A stretch of DNA of 64,000 nucleotides from positions 3,475,001 to 3,539,000 of the forward strand of contig NZ_CP013630.1 of NCBI RefSeq assembly GCF_001664485.1, read 5' to 3'. Numbering within the stretch: position 1 is the stretch's first letter; each line of letters begins with the position of its first letter. Of the stretch, positions 45,391 to 55,293 are shown piece by piece. The translations under genes and the position numbers were made by a program. A model generated the notes under the pieces. The model saw only the letters and a list, made by a program, of their open reading frames with translations. It was not told the origin of the DNA and searched no databases. This DNA is from Rhizobium sp. N324 (GTDB lineage: Bacteria > Pseudomonadota > Alphaproteobacteria > Rhizobiales > Rhizobiaceae).

Positions 45391-45896
45391 TGGTGCAGAC
45401 AGGAAAGAAGCCGAAGTGGGGACTGAACGTATTTCGGCCGCTGCGGAACGGAATCGTGAAGGCCAAATGGCTTTACTATACAAAATTCTGGGGAATGGAC
45501 ATCGACCCGACGGCGAGCTTTTCCCTAAGCGTCCGGTTCGACAAGACCAATCCGAAAGGCCTTCATATCGGCGCGGAAACCTATGTCGCCTTTGAGGCGG
45601 CGATCCTGACGCATGATCTGACGCGCGGGCTCTACCTTCACACGCGAATCGGCAAACGCTGCTTCATCGGCGCCCGCAGCATCATTCTGCCCGGCGTTGA
45701 AATCGGCGACGAATGCGTCATCGGCTCCGGCTCGGTGGTGACCAGGAGCGTTCCGCCGCGCTCGCTCGTGGCGGGCAATCCGGCAAAGATCATCCGCAGC
45801 GACATCAAGATCATTTCGCGTTACGGACGCATGGCACGCGAAGACGAAACGGTCTCGCAGATCGTCACGCACTTGCCGACTGGAGAAGCACGATGA
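45390..45896 (+). CDS. pssR: EPS acetyltransferase PssR (left-handed beta-helix)
   Basis: 168 residues with hexapeptide repeats ([35 protein letters not shown] split across ~88-130), ending in [13 protein letters not shown], the mark of LbH acetyltransferases. It probably acetylates the repeat unit. The symbol follows from position directly before pssM, as in R. leguminosarum Pss-I clusters. The ATG at 45390 overlaps the stop of the GT4 gene. Confidence 0.8.
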   Translation: MVQTGKKPKWGLNVFRPLRNGIVKAKWLYYTKFWGMDIDPTASFSLSVRFDKTNPKGLHIGAETYVAFEAAILTHDLTRGLYLHTRIGKRCFIGARSIILPGVEIGDECVIGSGSVVTRSVPPRSLVAGNPAKIIRSDIKIISRYGRMAREDETVSQIVTHLPTGEAR

Positions 45897-46795
45897 AGAT
45901 GTTTGCCTACCGCGGGAAACACGAGAATTTTGGCGACGAACTCAACCATTGGCTCTGGGAGCGTCTGCTGCCCGGCTTCTTCGACGATGATGAAGGCCAG
46001 CTCTTTCTCGGCATCGGTTCGATCCTCTACGACAATTTCGATCCGAACATGCAGAAGATCGTCTTCGGTTCAGGTTACGGCGGTTACACCAACCCGCCGA
46101 AAGTCGACGGCAACTGGACATTCTATTTCGTCCGCGGAAAGAAGACCGCCGAGGTCCTCGGCATCGATCCGAGCTACGCGATCGGCGATTCGGGCATTCT
46201 GACGCGCAGCTGTTGGGATGCCAAAAGCATCGAGAAGCGTTATCCCGTCTCCTTCATGCCGCATTATGAAAGCGCCATGTACGGCAGTTGGGATAAGGTC
46301 TGCGATCTCGCCGGCATCCACTATATCGATCCGCGCTGGTCGGTGGAAAAGGTTCTGACCGAAATCAGCGCGTCGCATAAGGTCGTCTCCGAGGCGATGC
46401 ATGGCTGCATCATATCGGATGCGCTACGCGTTCCGTGGCGGGCAATCCGGCCGATCGCGCCGGGCAATCGCGCCAAGTGGTATGATTGGGCGAGTGCGCT
46501 CGATCTGGAGATCGATTTCGATCCGATCGGCCCGTCGAACCTCGTCGAGGTCGGCGCCTCGCTGGTGCGGAAAAATACCACCCTGTTGAAGAACATCACG
46601 TTCCGTCATCGCCGCATCCGGCAGCTGACCGGAAATTATGTCTTCGGATCGACGGTCAAGACATTGCAGCGGGTGGCGCAGAAGCCCGGCCAGCTCAGCA
46701 CAGATGATTCTATCGTAAGAGCACACGAGAGAATGCTGGTCGAACTGAACCGGCTGAAGCAAGATTTTTCCAAGAAAACGGCAAGCGTCCTTTAA
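45893..46795 (+). CDS. pssM: EPS ketal pyruvate transferase PssM (ExoV-like)
   Basis: 300 residues of the polysaccharide pyruvyltransferase family: [20 protein letters not shown] at the N-terminus, [21 protein letters not shown], and [20 protein letters not shown] near 165. It adds a ketal-linked pyruvate from phosphoenolpyruvate to an EPS sugar. The ATG at 45893 overlaps the pssR stop (ATGA). The order pssR-pssM-flippase-pssK supports the symbol. Confidence 0.87.
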   Translation: MKMFAYRGKHENFGDELNHWLWERLLPGFFDDDEGQLFLGIGSILYDNFDPNMQKIVFGSGYGGYTNPPKVDGNWTFYFVRGKKTAEVLGIDPSYAIGDSGILTRSCWDAKSIEKRYPVSFMPHYESAMYGSWDKVCDLAGIHYIDPRWSVEKVLTEISASHKVVSEAMHGCIISDALRVPWRAIRPIAPGNRAKWYDWASALDLEIDFDPIGPSNLVEVGASLVRKNTTLLKNITFRHRRIRQLTGNYVFGSTVKTLQRVAQKPGQLSTDDSIVRAHERMLVELNRLKQDFSKKTASVL

Positions 46796-46946
46796 GGTCG
46801 CAAACCGGTTTCGTGACGAGGCAATAAGGCATGATGCTTTCCAACTCCATCGATACCCTCTGCGCCCGCGAGGGCCAGAAGCACCTTGGATTGGCATGCG
46901 GCCCGCTCAAGTGGTCGATGTCCTCCAGCTCGGGAGCGGTTCGCCC

Positions 46947-48449
46947 ATGAGCAGTGTGACCGACCGACTGATTCAGGGCAGCATGTGGCTGAGTCTGTCC
47001 CGCGCCATCGTCAACGGGCTTTCGGCGCTCAGCACCTTTGTTCTGGCCTGGTATCTGGTACCGGCTGATTTTGGTCTCGTCGCCATTGCAACGACGATCC
47101 AGGTCATCTTGAGTTCGGTCACCGAGCTTTCGCTCAATCAGGCCCTCATCCGACATGAATCTCCGAGCGAAACTCACTTCAGCGCGGTCTGGACATTGAG
47201 CGTGACGAGAAGCGCCATCTTGGCGATTCTGTTTGCCGCCGCGTCCTATCCGATCGCCGAGTTTTACAATGAACCTCGTTTGACGAGCGTGATGCTTGCC
47301 CTGAGTTTCAGCCTGCTGCTGAGTGGTCTCGCCAATCCGCGCCGCGTCATGCTCCAGCGCGATCTGATTTTCTGGCAGGAATTCGTCCTGAACGTCTCGC
47401 AAAAGCTGGTCGGCTTCATCGTGACGGTGGCAATTGCCGCGATTTACCAGAGCTATTGGGCGCTCGTGATCGGCACGCTTGCCTATCAGGTAACCAATAT
47501 CATCGTGTCTTACACCGTCTTGCCGTTCTGGCCGCGCATAACATTCCGCCATGCCCGGGAATTGTTTTCCTTCTCGGTGTGGCTGACGGCCGGACAGATC
47601 GTCAATACGCTGAACTGGCGGATCGAGTATCTGCTGATCGGCAAGATGCTCGGCGCCACACAGCTTGGTCACTACACCGTCGGCAACACTCTTTCGACGC
47701 TGCCGACGCGCGAGGCGACGGCGCCGTTGAACCAGACGATTTATCCGGGCTTTTCCAAGGTCCGCAACGATCCGGTCCGGCTGGTTGCCGCCTATCAGCG
47801 CGCGCAGGCGCTGCTGGCGGCAGTGGCGCTGCCGGCGGGAATCGGCATGGCTGTCGTGGCGGATCCGATGATGCGGCTTGCCTTGGGAGAGAAATGGGCG
47901 CCTGCGATCTTCATCGTCCAGGCGCTTGCATCGGTCTTCGCCCTGCAGACGCTCGGCTCGCTCGTCCAGCCGCTCGGCATGGCCAAGGGCCATACCAAGA
48001 TGCTGTTCATCCGCGACACGCAGATGCTGGTGGTTCGCATTCCCATCATTATCGCCGGCCTGATGATGGCCGGGCTTCCCGGCGTGGTTTATGCGCGCGT
48101 GCTGACGGGCCTGATTTCCACCGTGGTCAACATGCTTCTCGTCAAGCGCCTGATCAATCTGCCGTTCTTCCAGCAGCTCGCGGCAAATTTCCGCGCGCTT
48201 GCGAGCGTCGCCCTGATGGCCGCCGGCGTCTGGGGATTGTCGCATGTCCTGAACACCCCCACCGACAAGCTGGCGCTGGCCTTGCACCTCGCCATCCTCG
48301 TCGTCACCGGCGGTATTCTCTATATCGGTTCCAGCTTTGTCCTTTGGCTCGCAATGAAGAAGCCAAATGGCCCGGAAACCGAAGTTCAGCGTATCGCCGT
48401 CAAGTTCCTGTCAAAAGCCAAGCGTATTGCCGTTCCCAAGTCGGCTTAA
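46947..48449 (+). CDS. pssL: EPS repeat-unit flippase PssL (Wzx, PST family)
   Basis: 500 residues with about 12 hydrophobic segments. SVTDRLIQGSMWLSLSRAIVNGL, FVLAWYLVPADFGLVAIA, LANPRRVMLQRDL and WRIEYLLIGKMLGATQLGHYTVG are typical of the PST/MOP flippases. It moves the undecaprenyl-linked repeat unit across the inner membrane. The ATG at 46947 has GGGAG about 10 nt upstream and starts at the conserved N-terminus. Confidence 0.9.
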   Translation: MSSVTDRLIQGSMWLSLSRAIVNGLSALSTFVLAWYLVPADFGLVAIATTIQVILSSVTELSLNQALIRHESPSETHFSAVWTLSVTRSAILAILFAAASYPIAEFYNEPRLTSVMLALSFSLLLSGLANPRRVMLQRDLIFWQEFVLNVSQKLVGFIVTVAIAAIYQSYWALVIGTLAYQVTNIIVSYTVLPFWPRITFRHARELFSFSVWLTAGQIVNTLNWRIEYLLIGKMLGATQLGHYTVGNTLSTLPTREATAPLNQTIYPGFSKVRNDPVRLVAAYQRAQALLAAVALPAGIGMAVVADPMMRLALGEKWAPAIFIVQALASVFALQTLGSLVQPLGMAKGHTKMLFIRDTQMLVVRIPIIIAGLMMAGLPGVVYARVLTGLISTVVNMLLVKRLINLPFFQQLAANFRALASVALMAAGVWGLSHVLNTPTDKLALALHLAILVVTGGILYIGSSFVLWLAMKKPNGPETEVQRIAVKFLSKAKRIAVPKSA

Positions 48450-48480
48450 AGCTAAAACGAACCTTAAAAAGTGAGGCAGA

Positions 48481-49512
48481 ATGACCAGCCTATCCAGATC
48501 TGAGCTGATCTCAAAACTCAACGGCATAATCCATGATTGCCTGAAGGACTATGTCTCGCGCGACGAGCCGCTCGCCATTCTCGACTTCCCCGACATCCGC
48601 AATTGTGGCGACTCGGCAATCTGGCTGGGTGAGATGGCCTATCTCAAGAATCGCTTCGGCAAGCGCCCGGACTATGTTTCCAGGCTCTACGACTTCTCCG
48701 TGGAGGAACTGAAACGGCGCGTTCCCACGGGCCCGATCTTCATTCACGGCGGCGGCAATTTCGGCGATATCTGGGTTGCTCATCAGGATTTCCGCGAGAT
48801 GATCATGGAGCGCTTCCCCGATCGGCAGATCGTCCAGTTCCCACAGTCGATCCACTACAGCTCGCCTGAGCGCATCGAACAGTCCAAACGGGCAATCGGG
48901 CGCCACAAAAATTTCGTGCTGCTCGTGCGCGACGAAGAATCGAAGGAATTTTCCGAGAAACATTTCGACTGCACGGTGCGGCTGTGCCCCGATATGGCTT
49001 TCGCCATCGGCGCGCTTCCGGAAAGGGCGACGCAAATTCCCGTCCTCGCCATGCTGCGGGAGGATGCGGAACGGGTTGGCGGCACCGATCGCAACCTCCC
49101 TTCCGACATTCCTGTGGAAGACTGGATCACCGAGTCGAAACGGAAGGTGAATATCGCCAAAAAGCTTGGCGTAGCTTCGGCCTATCTGGCATTGAAGCCC
49201 AGCGAAGTCGCATTGCGCAGGCTGGACGCGGCTGCGCATAACCGCTTCGAACGTGGCATCAGCCAGATTTCACGTGCCCGCGCCATCGTGACCGACCGCC
49301 TGCACGTCCATATCTGCTCGCTGCTGCTCGGCCGTCCGCATGCCGTGCTGGACAACAGCTATGGAAAGATCCGCCGCTTCATGAATGCGTTCTCCGGCGG
49401 GACGGAACTTTCATACAAGGCAACCTCGCTCGACGACGGGATCGAGTGGGCGCGTCACCAGGCAGCCAAAGGGCGTGTCGATAACAAGGAAGCTGTGAGC
49501 TTGCGGGCTTAA
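48481..49512 (+). CDS. pssK: Polysaccharide pyruvyltransferase PssK
   Basis: 343 residues: AILDFPDIRNCGDSAIWLGE, FIHGGGNFGDIWVAHQDFRE, QIVQFPQSIHYSS, RLCPDMAFAIG and RAIVTDRLHVHICSLLLGRPH are signatures of the PS_pyruv_trans family (as in EpsO/PssK). It is the second pyruvyltransferase flanking the flippase, so two positions on the repeat unit may be pyruvylated. GTGAGGCAGA precedes the ATG. Confidence 0.87.
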   Translation: MTSLSRSELISKLNGIIHDCLKDYVSRDEPLAILDFPDIRNCGDSAIWLGEMAYLKNRFGKRPDYVSRLYDFSVEELKRRVPTGPIFIHGGGNFGDIWVAHQDFREMIMERFPDRQIVQFPQSIHYSSPERIEQSKRAIGRHKNFVLLVRDEESKEFSEKHFDCTVRLCPDMAFAIGALPERATQIPVLAMLREDAERVGGTDRNLPSDIPVEDWITESKRKVNIAKKLGVASAYLALKPSEVALRRLDAAAHNRFERGISQISRARAIVTDRLHVHICSLLLGRPHAVLDNSYGKIRRFMNAFSGGTELSYKATSLDDGIEWARHQAAKGRVDNKEAVSLRA

Positions 49513-49523
49513 GGGGTTATTCG

Positions 49524-50345
49524 ATGCCACTCGTTACCTTCATCATACCGGTCCGACATCAGGACAATGCCCGCGACTGGAGCAAGCTGAAGGCGAATCT
49601 CAGCCAGACCGTGGCCTCGATTTCCAACCAGACCAATGGAGATTGGCGCGGCATCATCGTGGCGAACGAAGGCGCCGACCTGCCTGATCTGCCGGAAAAA
49701 TTTTCCGCCGTGCGCGTCACTTTTCCGCCGAACGACCTGCATGAACTCGGAAAGGGCAGCAAGGAAGACTTCCTCGACGCCTTCCGGGCAGACAAGGGTC
49801 GGCGCGTCCTGAGCGGCATGTTGACCGCCGCCGATAGCCGCTTCTTCATGATTGTCGACGACGATGACTTCGTCAGTTCGCGGATCGTGCAGCACGCATC
49901 CGAAAATCGCGACGCGAATGGGTGGACGATCGACCACGGCTATATCTGGGACGATGGCGGCAATTTCCTGTTCGGCCACGATGATTTCAGCCATCTCTGC
50001 GGCACCTCGTTGATCATTCGTGCCGATCTCTACGAACTCCCCGGTCGATTCGAGGATGCTTCGCTCGACTGGATCAAGTCGATGCTGGGCAGCCACGTCC
50101 GCATCGCGAACATCCTGTCCCAACGTGGAGCGCCGCTGACGAAACTTCCCTTTCGCGGGGCGGTCTATCGGGTTGCCCATGGCGGATCGCACAGTCAGGC
50201 GCCAAGCCTGCTGCGGCAATATTTCCTGAACCGCGGCGTGCTTACCAAACCGCGGCGGTGGTTGCGCAACCTTCGCAAGCTGAGGATACTCGGCCAAGGT
50301 CACAGGCGCGAGTTTTTCGGCAAGACGCGGTCGAACCCCGCATAA
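49524..50345 (+). CDS. GT2-like glycosyltransferase
   Basis: 273 residues: VTFIIPVRHQDNARDWSKL, IIVANEGADLPDLP, FMIVDDDDFVSSRIVQH with the acidic metal-binding cluster. It starts 11 bp after pssK and belongs to the EPS unit. It is shorter than its neighbours and lacks the usual DDxS motif, so it forms its own GT2 subtype. Confidence 0.8.
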   Translation: MPLVTFIIPVRHQDNARDWSKLKANLSQTVASISNQTNGDWRGIIVANEGADLPDLPEKFSAVRVTFPPNDLHELGKGSKEDFLDAFRADKGRRVLSGMLTAADSRFFMIVDDDDFVSSRIVQHASENRDANGWTIDHGYIWDDGGNFLFGHDDFSHLCGTSLIIRADLYELPGRFEDASLDWIKSMLGSHVRIANILSQRGAPLTKLPFRGAVYRVAHGGSHSQAPSLLRQYFLNRGVLTKPRRWLRNLRKLRILGQGHRREFFGKTRSNPA

Positions 50346-50429
50346 GGCGCCGATCCCGTTCAAATATCGCACAGGCAGTCAAAATATGAGGCTTTTCTCT
50401 TTCGACTCCACCAATAGGGTTGGTCACTG

Positions 50430-51374
50430 ATGTCGGATCTTTTCGTCAGCGTACTCTTTTCATCCTATAATGGCGCCAGCCGCCGGCTGCGCCATACTTT
50501 GGATTCCTTGGTGCGCCAGGAGCTTCCCCATGATCGATGGGAACTGGTTGCTGTCGACAATAACAGCAATGACGACACGTTCGATCTTTTGACGTCATAT
50601 AGCGACAAGCTCCCCATCACGATCCTGCAGCAGCGCAAGCCGGGAAAGTCCGGGGCGCTGAATATGGCTCTGGATCGGGTGAAGGGCGATCTCGTCGTCT
50701 TTACCGATGACGATATACGCGCCGAAGCGAACTGGCTGAAAGCCATCGTCGACTGCGCCATCGCCCATCCAGCTTACGGCGTCTTCGGAGGCAGAATCGT
50801 CCCCGATTGGGAAAAGGAGCCAAAGGACCGCTTCATCGAGTGGATTCCGATGGGATCCACCTTTGCGATCGTCGATGAAACGCAAAGCGGGCCGTGTGAC
50901 CCGACAAAAGTCTGGGGCCCCAATACCATCATTCGCCGGGAACTGCTGGGAGCCAGCGTGCGCTACCGGGAAGATATCGGTCCTCTTCCGGGCAAGATAT
51001 TTGCCATGGGGGAAGATGCGGAGATCATCATCCGTCTGGCAGCAAACGGCGCCAAATCCTATCGATGCGCCGAAGCCGTGGTTCATCACTGGATTCCTGC
51101 ATCAAGCGTCACCGAGGATTGGGTGCAGAAACGAGGCGAGCGTCTAGGCTATGGCATGCCGGCGCTCTTTCCCGACGAGGTGCCAGGAGGAGTGAGGTTA
51201 AGCGGAGTTCCGCTTCCGACCTGGATCGAAAGCGCGCAATGGGCATTCCGGGCTGCCACGCTTTATCTCCTGCCGCAGTCCAAGAAGCGCTTCTGGGCTA
51301 TCTGGAAATATTACTACATGCGTGGATATCGTGCCGGAATTCGCCGATACGCGCCTCAGACGCTGGCGCGGTGA
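50430..51374 (+). CDS. GT2 family glycosyltransferase
   Basis: 314 residues: VSVLFSSYNGASRRLRHTLDSL, VAVDNNSNDDTFDLL, KSGALNMALDRVKGDLVVFTDDDIRAE, WGPNTIIRRELLG, MGEDAEIIIRLAANG. One of the EPS assembly enzymes; the sugar is not readable from sequence. In R. leguminosarum this position is held by pss genes of the S/F/G/H/I group, but I cannot match the exact letter. Confidence 0.87.
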   Translation: MSDLFVSVLFSSYNGASRRLRHTLDSLVRQELPHDRWELVAVDNNSNDDTFDLLTSYSDKLPITILQQRKPGKSGALNMALDRVKGDLVVFTDDDIRAEANWLKAIVDCAIAHPAYGVFGGRIVPDWEKEPKDRFIEWIPMGSTFAIVDETQSGPCDPTKVWGPNTIIRRELLGASVRYREDIGPLPGKIFAMGEDAEIIIRLAANGAKSYRCAEAVVHHWIPASSVTEDWVQKRGERLGYGMPALFPDEVPGGVRLSGVPLPTWIESAQWAFRAATLYLLPQSKKRFWAIWKYYYMRGYRAGIRRYAPQTLAR

Positions 51375-51398
51375 TCGATTGATCCAGGAGACGGCAAT

Positions 51399-52283
51399 TT
51401 GAAACTCTCGGTGCTGATCAACAATTTCAATTATGGACAGTTCCTGCGCCCATGCATCGACAGCGTTCTGTCGCAGGCCTATCCCGACTTCGAAGTGATC
51501 GTCGTCGACGATGGCTCGACCGATGATTCCAGGGAGATCCTTGCCTCCTATGGCGAGCGGATTCGACCGGTATTGAAGGAAAACGGCGGCCAGGCCTCGA
51601 GCTTCAATGCGGGTTTTGCGGCCGCAAGCGGCGACATCCTCTTTCTCCTCGATGCCGACGACGCGTTTCTGCACGGCAAACTCGCGCGGATTGCCGAGAT
51701 CTACGATCGTAACGAGATCGACTGGTGTTTTGACCGCATCACGACCGATGAAAGCGACCAGCCTGCCGCAGAATTGCAGGTGACGTTGTTCGACAAGCGT
51801 GACACGCTGCGTAAAGGCGGCTTTCCATCGCTCCCGGTTCCCACTTCCGGCCTGAGCTTCCGCCGCAGCCTGCTGTCTCAGATATTGCCGATGTCGGTCG
51901 CAACGGATGTCGTTCTCAGCGACAACTACATCAAGTTCGCCGCCGCCTTTCTTGGCCGTGGCGCCATTGTCGAAACACCGCTGACCTTTCAGCGCATTCA
52001 TGCGTCGAACCGCTACACCGGCACAAGCAGGGCCAAGACACTGCGCCCGCGGATCATGATCGCGACAGGACTGGAATTGGCGCGCCGATATGATGGGCTG
52101 CAGGCGCTCGGCAAGAGCCTGGTGGCCGGCGGCATTGCCGAGACGACATCGCTGCTGAAGCTCAGGAGCGAAGCGCGCAACACGGTGACCGGTGGTCCGT
52201 TCGGCGATGCTGCCGCAACCGAGGTGGCCCTGATGGCCGCACGCAAGCGTTTGGGAAATATGCTGCGGAGAGGACAGTCATGA
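51399..52283 (+). CDS. GT2 family glycosyltransferase
   Basis: 294 residues: KLSVLINNFNYGQFLRPCIDSV, VIVVDDGSTDDSREIL, GDILFLLDADDAFLHGKLARI with DxD. The start is a TTG (51399) about 9 nt after GGAG; no ATG fits the domain start. Its stop overlaps the start of the next GT2 gene (ATGA). Confidence 0.85.
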   Translation: MKLSVLINNFNYGQFLRPCIDSVLSQAYPDFEVIVVDDGSTDDSREILASYGERIRPVLKENGGQASSFNAGFAAASGDILFLLDADDAFLHGKLARIAEIYDRNEIDWCFDRITTDESDQPAAELQVTLFDKRDTLRKGGFPSLPVPTSGLSFRRSLLSQILPMSVATDVVLSDNYIKFAAAFLGRGAIVETPLTFQRIHASNRYTGTSRAKTLRPRIMIATGLELARRYDGLQALGKSLVAGGIAETTSLLKLRSEARNTVTGGPFGDAAATEVALMAARKRLGNMLRRGQS

Positions 52284-53263
52284 ACCAGCAGGAAACTTTC
52301 CCGCATTCATCCGTCGGCACCGATCAGGCAGGCGCTGCGCCGTTGAAGATCGCCGTCGGCGTGCTGACCTATCGGCGGCTGGACGGGATCGCCAAGCTGC
52401 TTGACGTCATGACGCGCCAGATCAGGCACCCGGCCCGCCCCTATCATCTCACCATGGTGATCGTGGATAATGATGCGGCCGGCAGCGCAAAGGCAACGGT
52501 GGAGAGCTTTGGCCAGACAGGCGCCTACGACCTGATCTACGTCGTCGAGCAAAACCAGGGCATCCCCTTTGCGCGCAACCGCGCGCTGGATTCGGCGCCT
52601 CCCGGCACCGACCTGTTCTGCTTTCTCGACGATGACGAATGGCCGGTCGACGGCTGGCTGGACGCCATGCTGGAAACCCGCGAGAAAAACCGCGCCGATT
52701 GCGTCTACGGGCCCGTCCAGCCGGTCTATCCCGAAAACCCGCCGGAATATTTCATCAGGGCCAGGGTATTCGAGCGCAAGAAGAACATCGACGGCCAGCG
52801 CATCGGTTATGCGGCTTCGAACAACGTCATGTTCGACTATCCGCTGATCCGTGCATGGAATCTTCGTTTTGAGGAGAAGATGCGCTTCACCGGCGGAACG
52901 GACTATCTTTTCTTCAATCAGGCCATCCGCCGCGGCATGAAGATTTTCTGGGCCGACAAGGCACTTGTCCATGACATCGTTCCGGCGAACCGGATGACCT
53001 GGAAATGGGTGTTGCAAAGACAATACCGGCTCGGCAATACCTTCGCAGTCAGCGAGGTTCTGCATGGCAACCTCAAGCGCCGGGTCTACCGCGCAGCCTA
53101 TGGCGCCACCAGGGTCGTGCTCGGATTGGTCATGCTACCGGCGATCCTGATTTCACCTTACTGGGGCATGCGGGCGCTTACCCATGTTCTGCGCGGCGCC
53201 GGCATGGTTAACGGGATCCTCGGACATGCCTATCAGGAATACAAGCCCAATGCCGCCCACTGA
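52280..53263 (+). CDS. pssC: GT2 glycosyltransferase PssC (ExoM-like)
   Basis: 327 residues: KIAVGVLTYRRLDGIAKLLDVM, MVIVDNDAAGSAK, GIPFARNRALDSAPP, LFCFLDDDEWPVDGWLDAM. The DNDA and FLDDDE blocks resemble S. meliloti ExoM. It precedes pssD and pssE, matching the pssCDE order described in R. leguminosarum, where PssC adds the sugar after the PssDE step. Its ATG overlaps the upstream stop. Confidence 0.78.
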   Translation: MNQQETFPHSSVGTDQAGAAPLKIAVGVLTYRRLDGIAKLLDVMTRQIRHPARPYHLTMVIVDNDAAGSAKATVESFGQTGAYDLIYVVEQNQGIPFARNRALDSAPPGTDLFCFLDDDEWPVDGWLDAMLETREKNRADCVYGPVQPVYPENPPEYFIRARVFERKKNIDGQRIGYAASNNVMFDYPLIRAWNLRFEEKMRFTGGTDYLFFNQAIRRGMKIFWADKALVHDIVPANRMTWKWVLQRQYRLGNTFAVSEVLHGNLKRRVYRAAYGATRVVLGLVMLPAILISPYWGMRALTHVLRGAGMVNGILGHAYQEYKPNAAH

Positions 53264-53474
53264 TATTATTTGCGGAAGCGCTCTTGGAGACGTTCTGGCC
53301 GTTACTATGTTCCAACCAAAATCATCATGTCTAACGGCTGCCGATGAACTTCAAGGCTTCAACTAACCGAGCCGAGAATGATACACTTCTACTGAATTAT
53401 CGTGACACAACTGCTGGTTCGAACAGAACGGTTTTTCGCTCTTGCCGTCGGTCAAATATAGGAGATGCCTGTCT

Positions 53475-53933
53475 ATGGCTGAGAAAAAAATAAAGGTTCT
53501 CGCTGCCTCGTCGGGAGGCGGCCACTGGGAGCAGCTGATGGCCATGCGCGGCGCGTTCGAGGGCTGCGACATCATTTTTGCAACGACCATCCCCGGCCTG
53601 CTGGCCAAATATGACATTCGCGACGGGCTGGTCCTTCCCGATTGCAGCCGCGACTCGATTACCATGTCGATCCGATGCTTTTTCAGCGCCTTCTCCATCG
53701 TTCTCAGACACAGGCCCGACGTCATCATCTCAACCGGCGCCGCGCCCGGACTTTTTTGCCTGCTGGCCGGTAAATTGACGGGCAAGCGGACGATCTGGAT
53801 CGACAGCGTCGCCAATGTCGAAAAGCTGTCCCTATCGGGAAAATTGGCCGGCCGTATCGCCTCGCTCTGGCTCACGCAATGGCAACATCTGTCGCGGCCG
53901 GACGGCCCCCATTATGCAGGAGCTGTCCTTTGA
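53475..53933 (+). CDS. pssD: PssD, membrane-anchoring half of the GlcA transferase (Alg14-like)
   Basis: 152 residues: IKVLAASSGGGHWEQLMAMRG near the N-terminus, then IISTGAAPGLFCLLAGKLTGK and IWIDSVANVEKLSLSGKLAG, all typical of PssD/CpsF/Alg14. With PssE it forms a two-chain GT-B enzyme that adds glucuronic acid to the Glc-PP-undecaprenol primer, the second step of EPS synthesis. GGAG lies about 10 nt before the ATG at 53475. Its stop overlaps the pssE start. Confidence 0.92.
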   Translation: MAEKKIKVLAASSGGGHWEQLMAMRGAFEGCDIIFATTIPGLLAKYDIRDGLVLPDCSRDSITMSIRCFFSAFSIVLRHRPDVIISTGAAPGLFCLLAGKLTGKRTIWIDSVANVEKLSLSGKLAGRIASLWLTQWQHLSRPDGPHYAGAVL

Positions 53934-54406
53934 TCCTTGTCACCGTCGGAACGCAGCTGCCGTTTGATCGCCTCGTCAAGGCCGTCGACACCTTCGCAAA
54001 GGACCTGAGCAAGCCGGTTCTGGCGCAGATCGGCAAGGGCACCTACACGCCGCAGAACATGAAATGGATCAAGAACATCGAACCGGCGGACTTCGACAGA
54101 GTCTTTCGCGATGCGACTGTCATCGTCTCTCATGCGGGGATCGGCACGGTGCTGACGGCAAAGCGTTTCGGGAAACCGATCATTCTCGTGCCGCGCCAGG
54201 CAGCCCTCGGCGAGCACCGAAACGATCATCAGCTTGCGACGGTCAGCCAGCTCGTCGGCCGGCCGGGCATCTATGTCGCCAATACCGATGACGAACTCAA
54301 GGATTACCTCCTCCAGGACCTGGACAGCCCATCCCATGAAGACGCCTCCGAGGTCGGCCGGGCGTCGCTGGTCAATTATCTGAAAGGTTATCTCGCGGCA
54401 GGCTGA
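53930..54406 (+). CDS. pssE: PssE, catalytic half of the GlcA transferase (Alg13-like)
   Basis: 158 residues: LILVTVGTQLPFDRLVKAVD at the N-terminus, DATVIVSHAGIGTVLTAKRFGKPIILVPR near 60-90, GEHRNDHQLATVSQL, typical of PssE/CpsG/Alg13. I chose TTG at 53930: it overlaps the pssD stop (TTGA), has AGGAG 7 nt upstream, and gives the expected first strand. Coupled translation fits a 1:1 PssD/PssE complex. Confidence 0.92.
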   Translation: MILVTVGTQLPFDRLVKAVDTFAKDLSKPVLAQIGKGTYTPQNMKWIKNIEPADFDRVFRDATVIVSHAGIGTVLTAKRFGKPIILVPRQAALGEHRNDHQLATVSQLVGRPGIYVANTDDELKDYLLQDLDSPSHEDASEVGRASLVNYLKGYLAAG

Positions 54407-54443
54407 AGCGTCCCGCGGACGCCATCGGCAAAGCAGAGATCTG

Positions 54444-55139
54444 TCATTCTTTGCAAATGCCGCCGGCAATATGTTTGACAAGTTCCGGCACGATGATCTT
54501 GGCGGCAATCTCAGGCAAAGGATGGGCGCCATCCGGAATGGCCGCGGCCAGAGCCGCCGGCGTCAGGCGCTGCCAGTTCGGTCGGTGATCGACAAACTCC
54601 AGACCGCGTTTCTGTGCCTCCGCCTGATGGCCCGAGATGTAGCTGCCGACAAAGGGGCGGATCAGGCCACGCAGTCCCGAAAACGGATTCATCGCCATGA
54701 CGATGATCCGCGCCTGTGGCAGACGCTGCCGAAGCTGGTCGAGGATGTCGCCGATATCCTTCCGGCTTTGCGCAAGCGACACGAACCGCTGCAATGCTGC
54801 ATCGTTGGCGTAAAACTCGACCAGAACGATATCTGGCTGCTCGGCAACGACACGATCAAGCTGGGTAAGAGCCCATAGCGACGTCTCGCCACTTTTTGCA
54901 ACGCTTTCGATTTTCACCGGCCGCTGCAGGCAGGCGGCAAGCCCTGTCTCAAGAGCAGGCTGCCACCCACCTCGGGCCGTCAAAGATGTTCCGAACGCTA
55001 CTATTTTCAACGGCGGCGCATTCCCGGCATGACCGCTTTGAGGGAGCGACAGCATCACCAAACACGCCAAAAGCAGAAGCCATCCATAGGCCGATCGTCT
55101 CTCAATCGGCGCTGCTCGCCGAAGCCGCAAACTTATCAT
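54444..55139 (-). CDS. SGNH/GDSL-family esterase, exported
   Basis: 231 residues. A hydrophobic signal segment (about 17-38) precedes block I IVAFGTSLTARGGW (GTSL in place of GDSL), Gly in AKSGETSL, Asn in EFYANDAALQ, and the DxxH pair in IPDGAHPLP. It is probably a periplasmic or outer-envelope esterase, possibly removing acyl groups from EPS. It sits convergent to pssE and upstream of prsE on the opposite side. Confidence 0.85.
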   Translation of the reverse strand: MISLRLRRAAPIERRSAYGWLLLLACLVMLSLPQSGHAGNAPPLKIVAFGTSLTARGGWQPALETGLAACLQRPVKIESVAKSGETSLWALTQLDRVVAEQPDIVLVEFYANDAALQRFVSLAQSRKDIGDILDQLRQRLPQARIIVMAMNPFSGLRGLIRPFVGSYISGHQAEAQKRGLEFVDHRPNWQRLTPAALAAAIPDGAHPLPEIAAKIIVPELVKHIAGGICKE

Positions 55140-55293
55140 GGAGAAATCATATCTCGACGGAACCGATAGGTCACGCGTCAGGACTCGGCCTCGAAGGGCA
55201 TGCCTGCCCTTCTTAACCCAAGCTGCAGCAGGCTTGAGACAATTTCATGAAGATGCCGTCTCATGCCGATGGTGACGCGGCACAGCCGCGCCA

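Noticed and set aside
46710..48287. 525-codon minus-strand frame across pssM and pssL
   Set aside because: Rich in Arg, Gln, Asp and His without hydrophobic core; it mirrors the codon pattern of pssL on the other strand.
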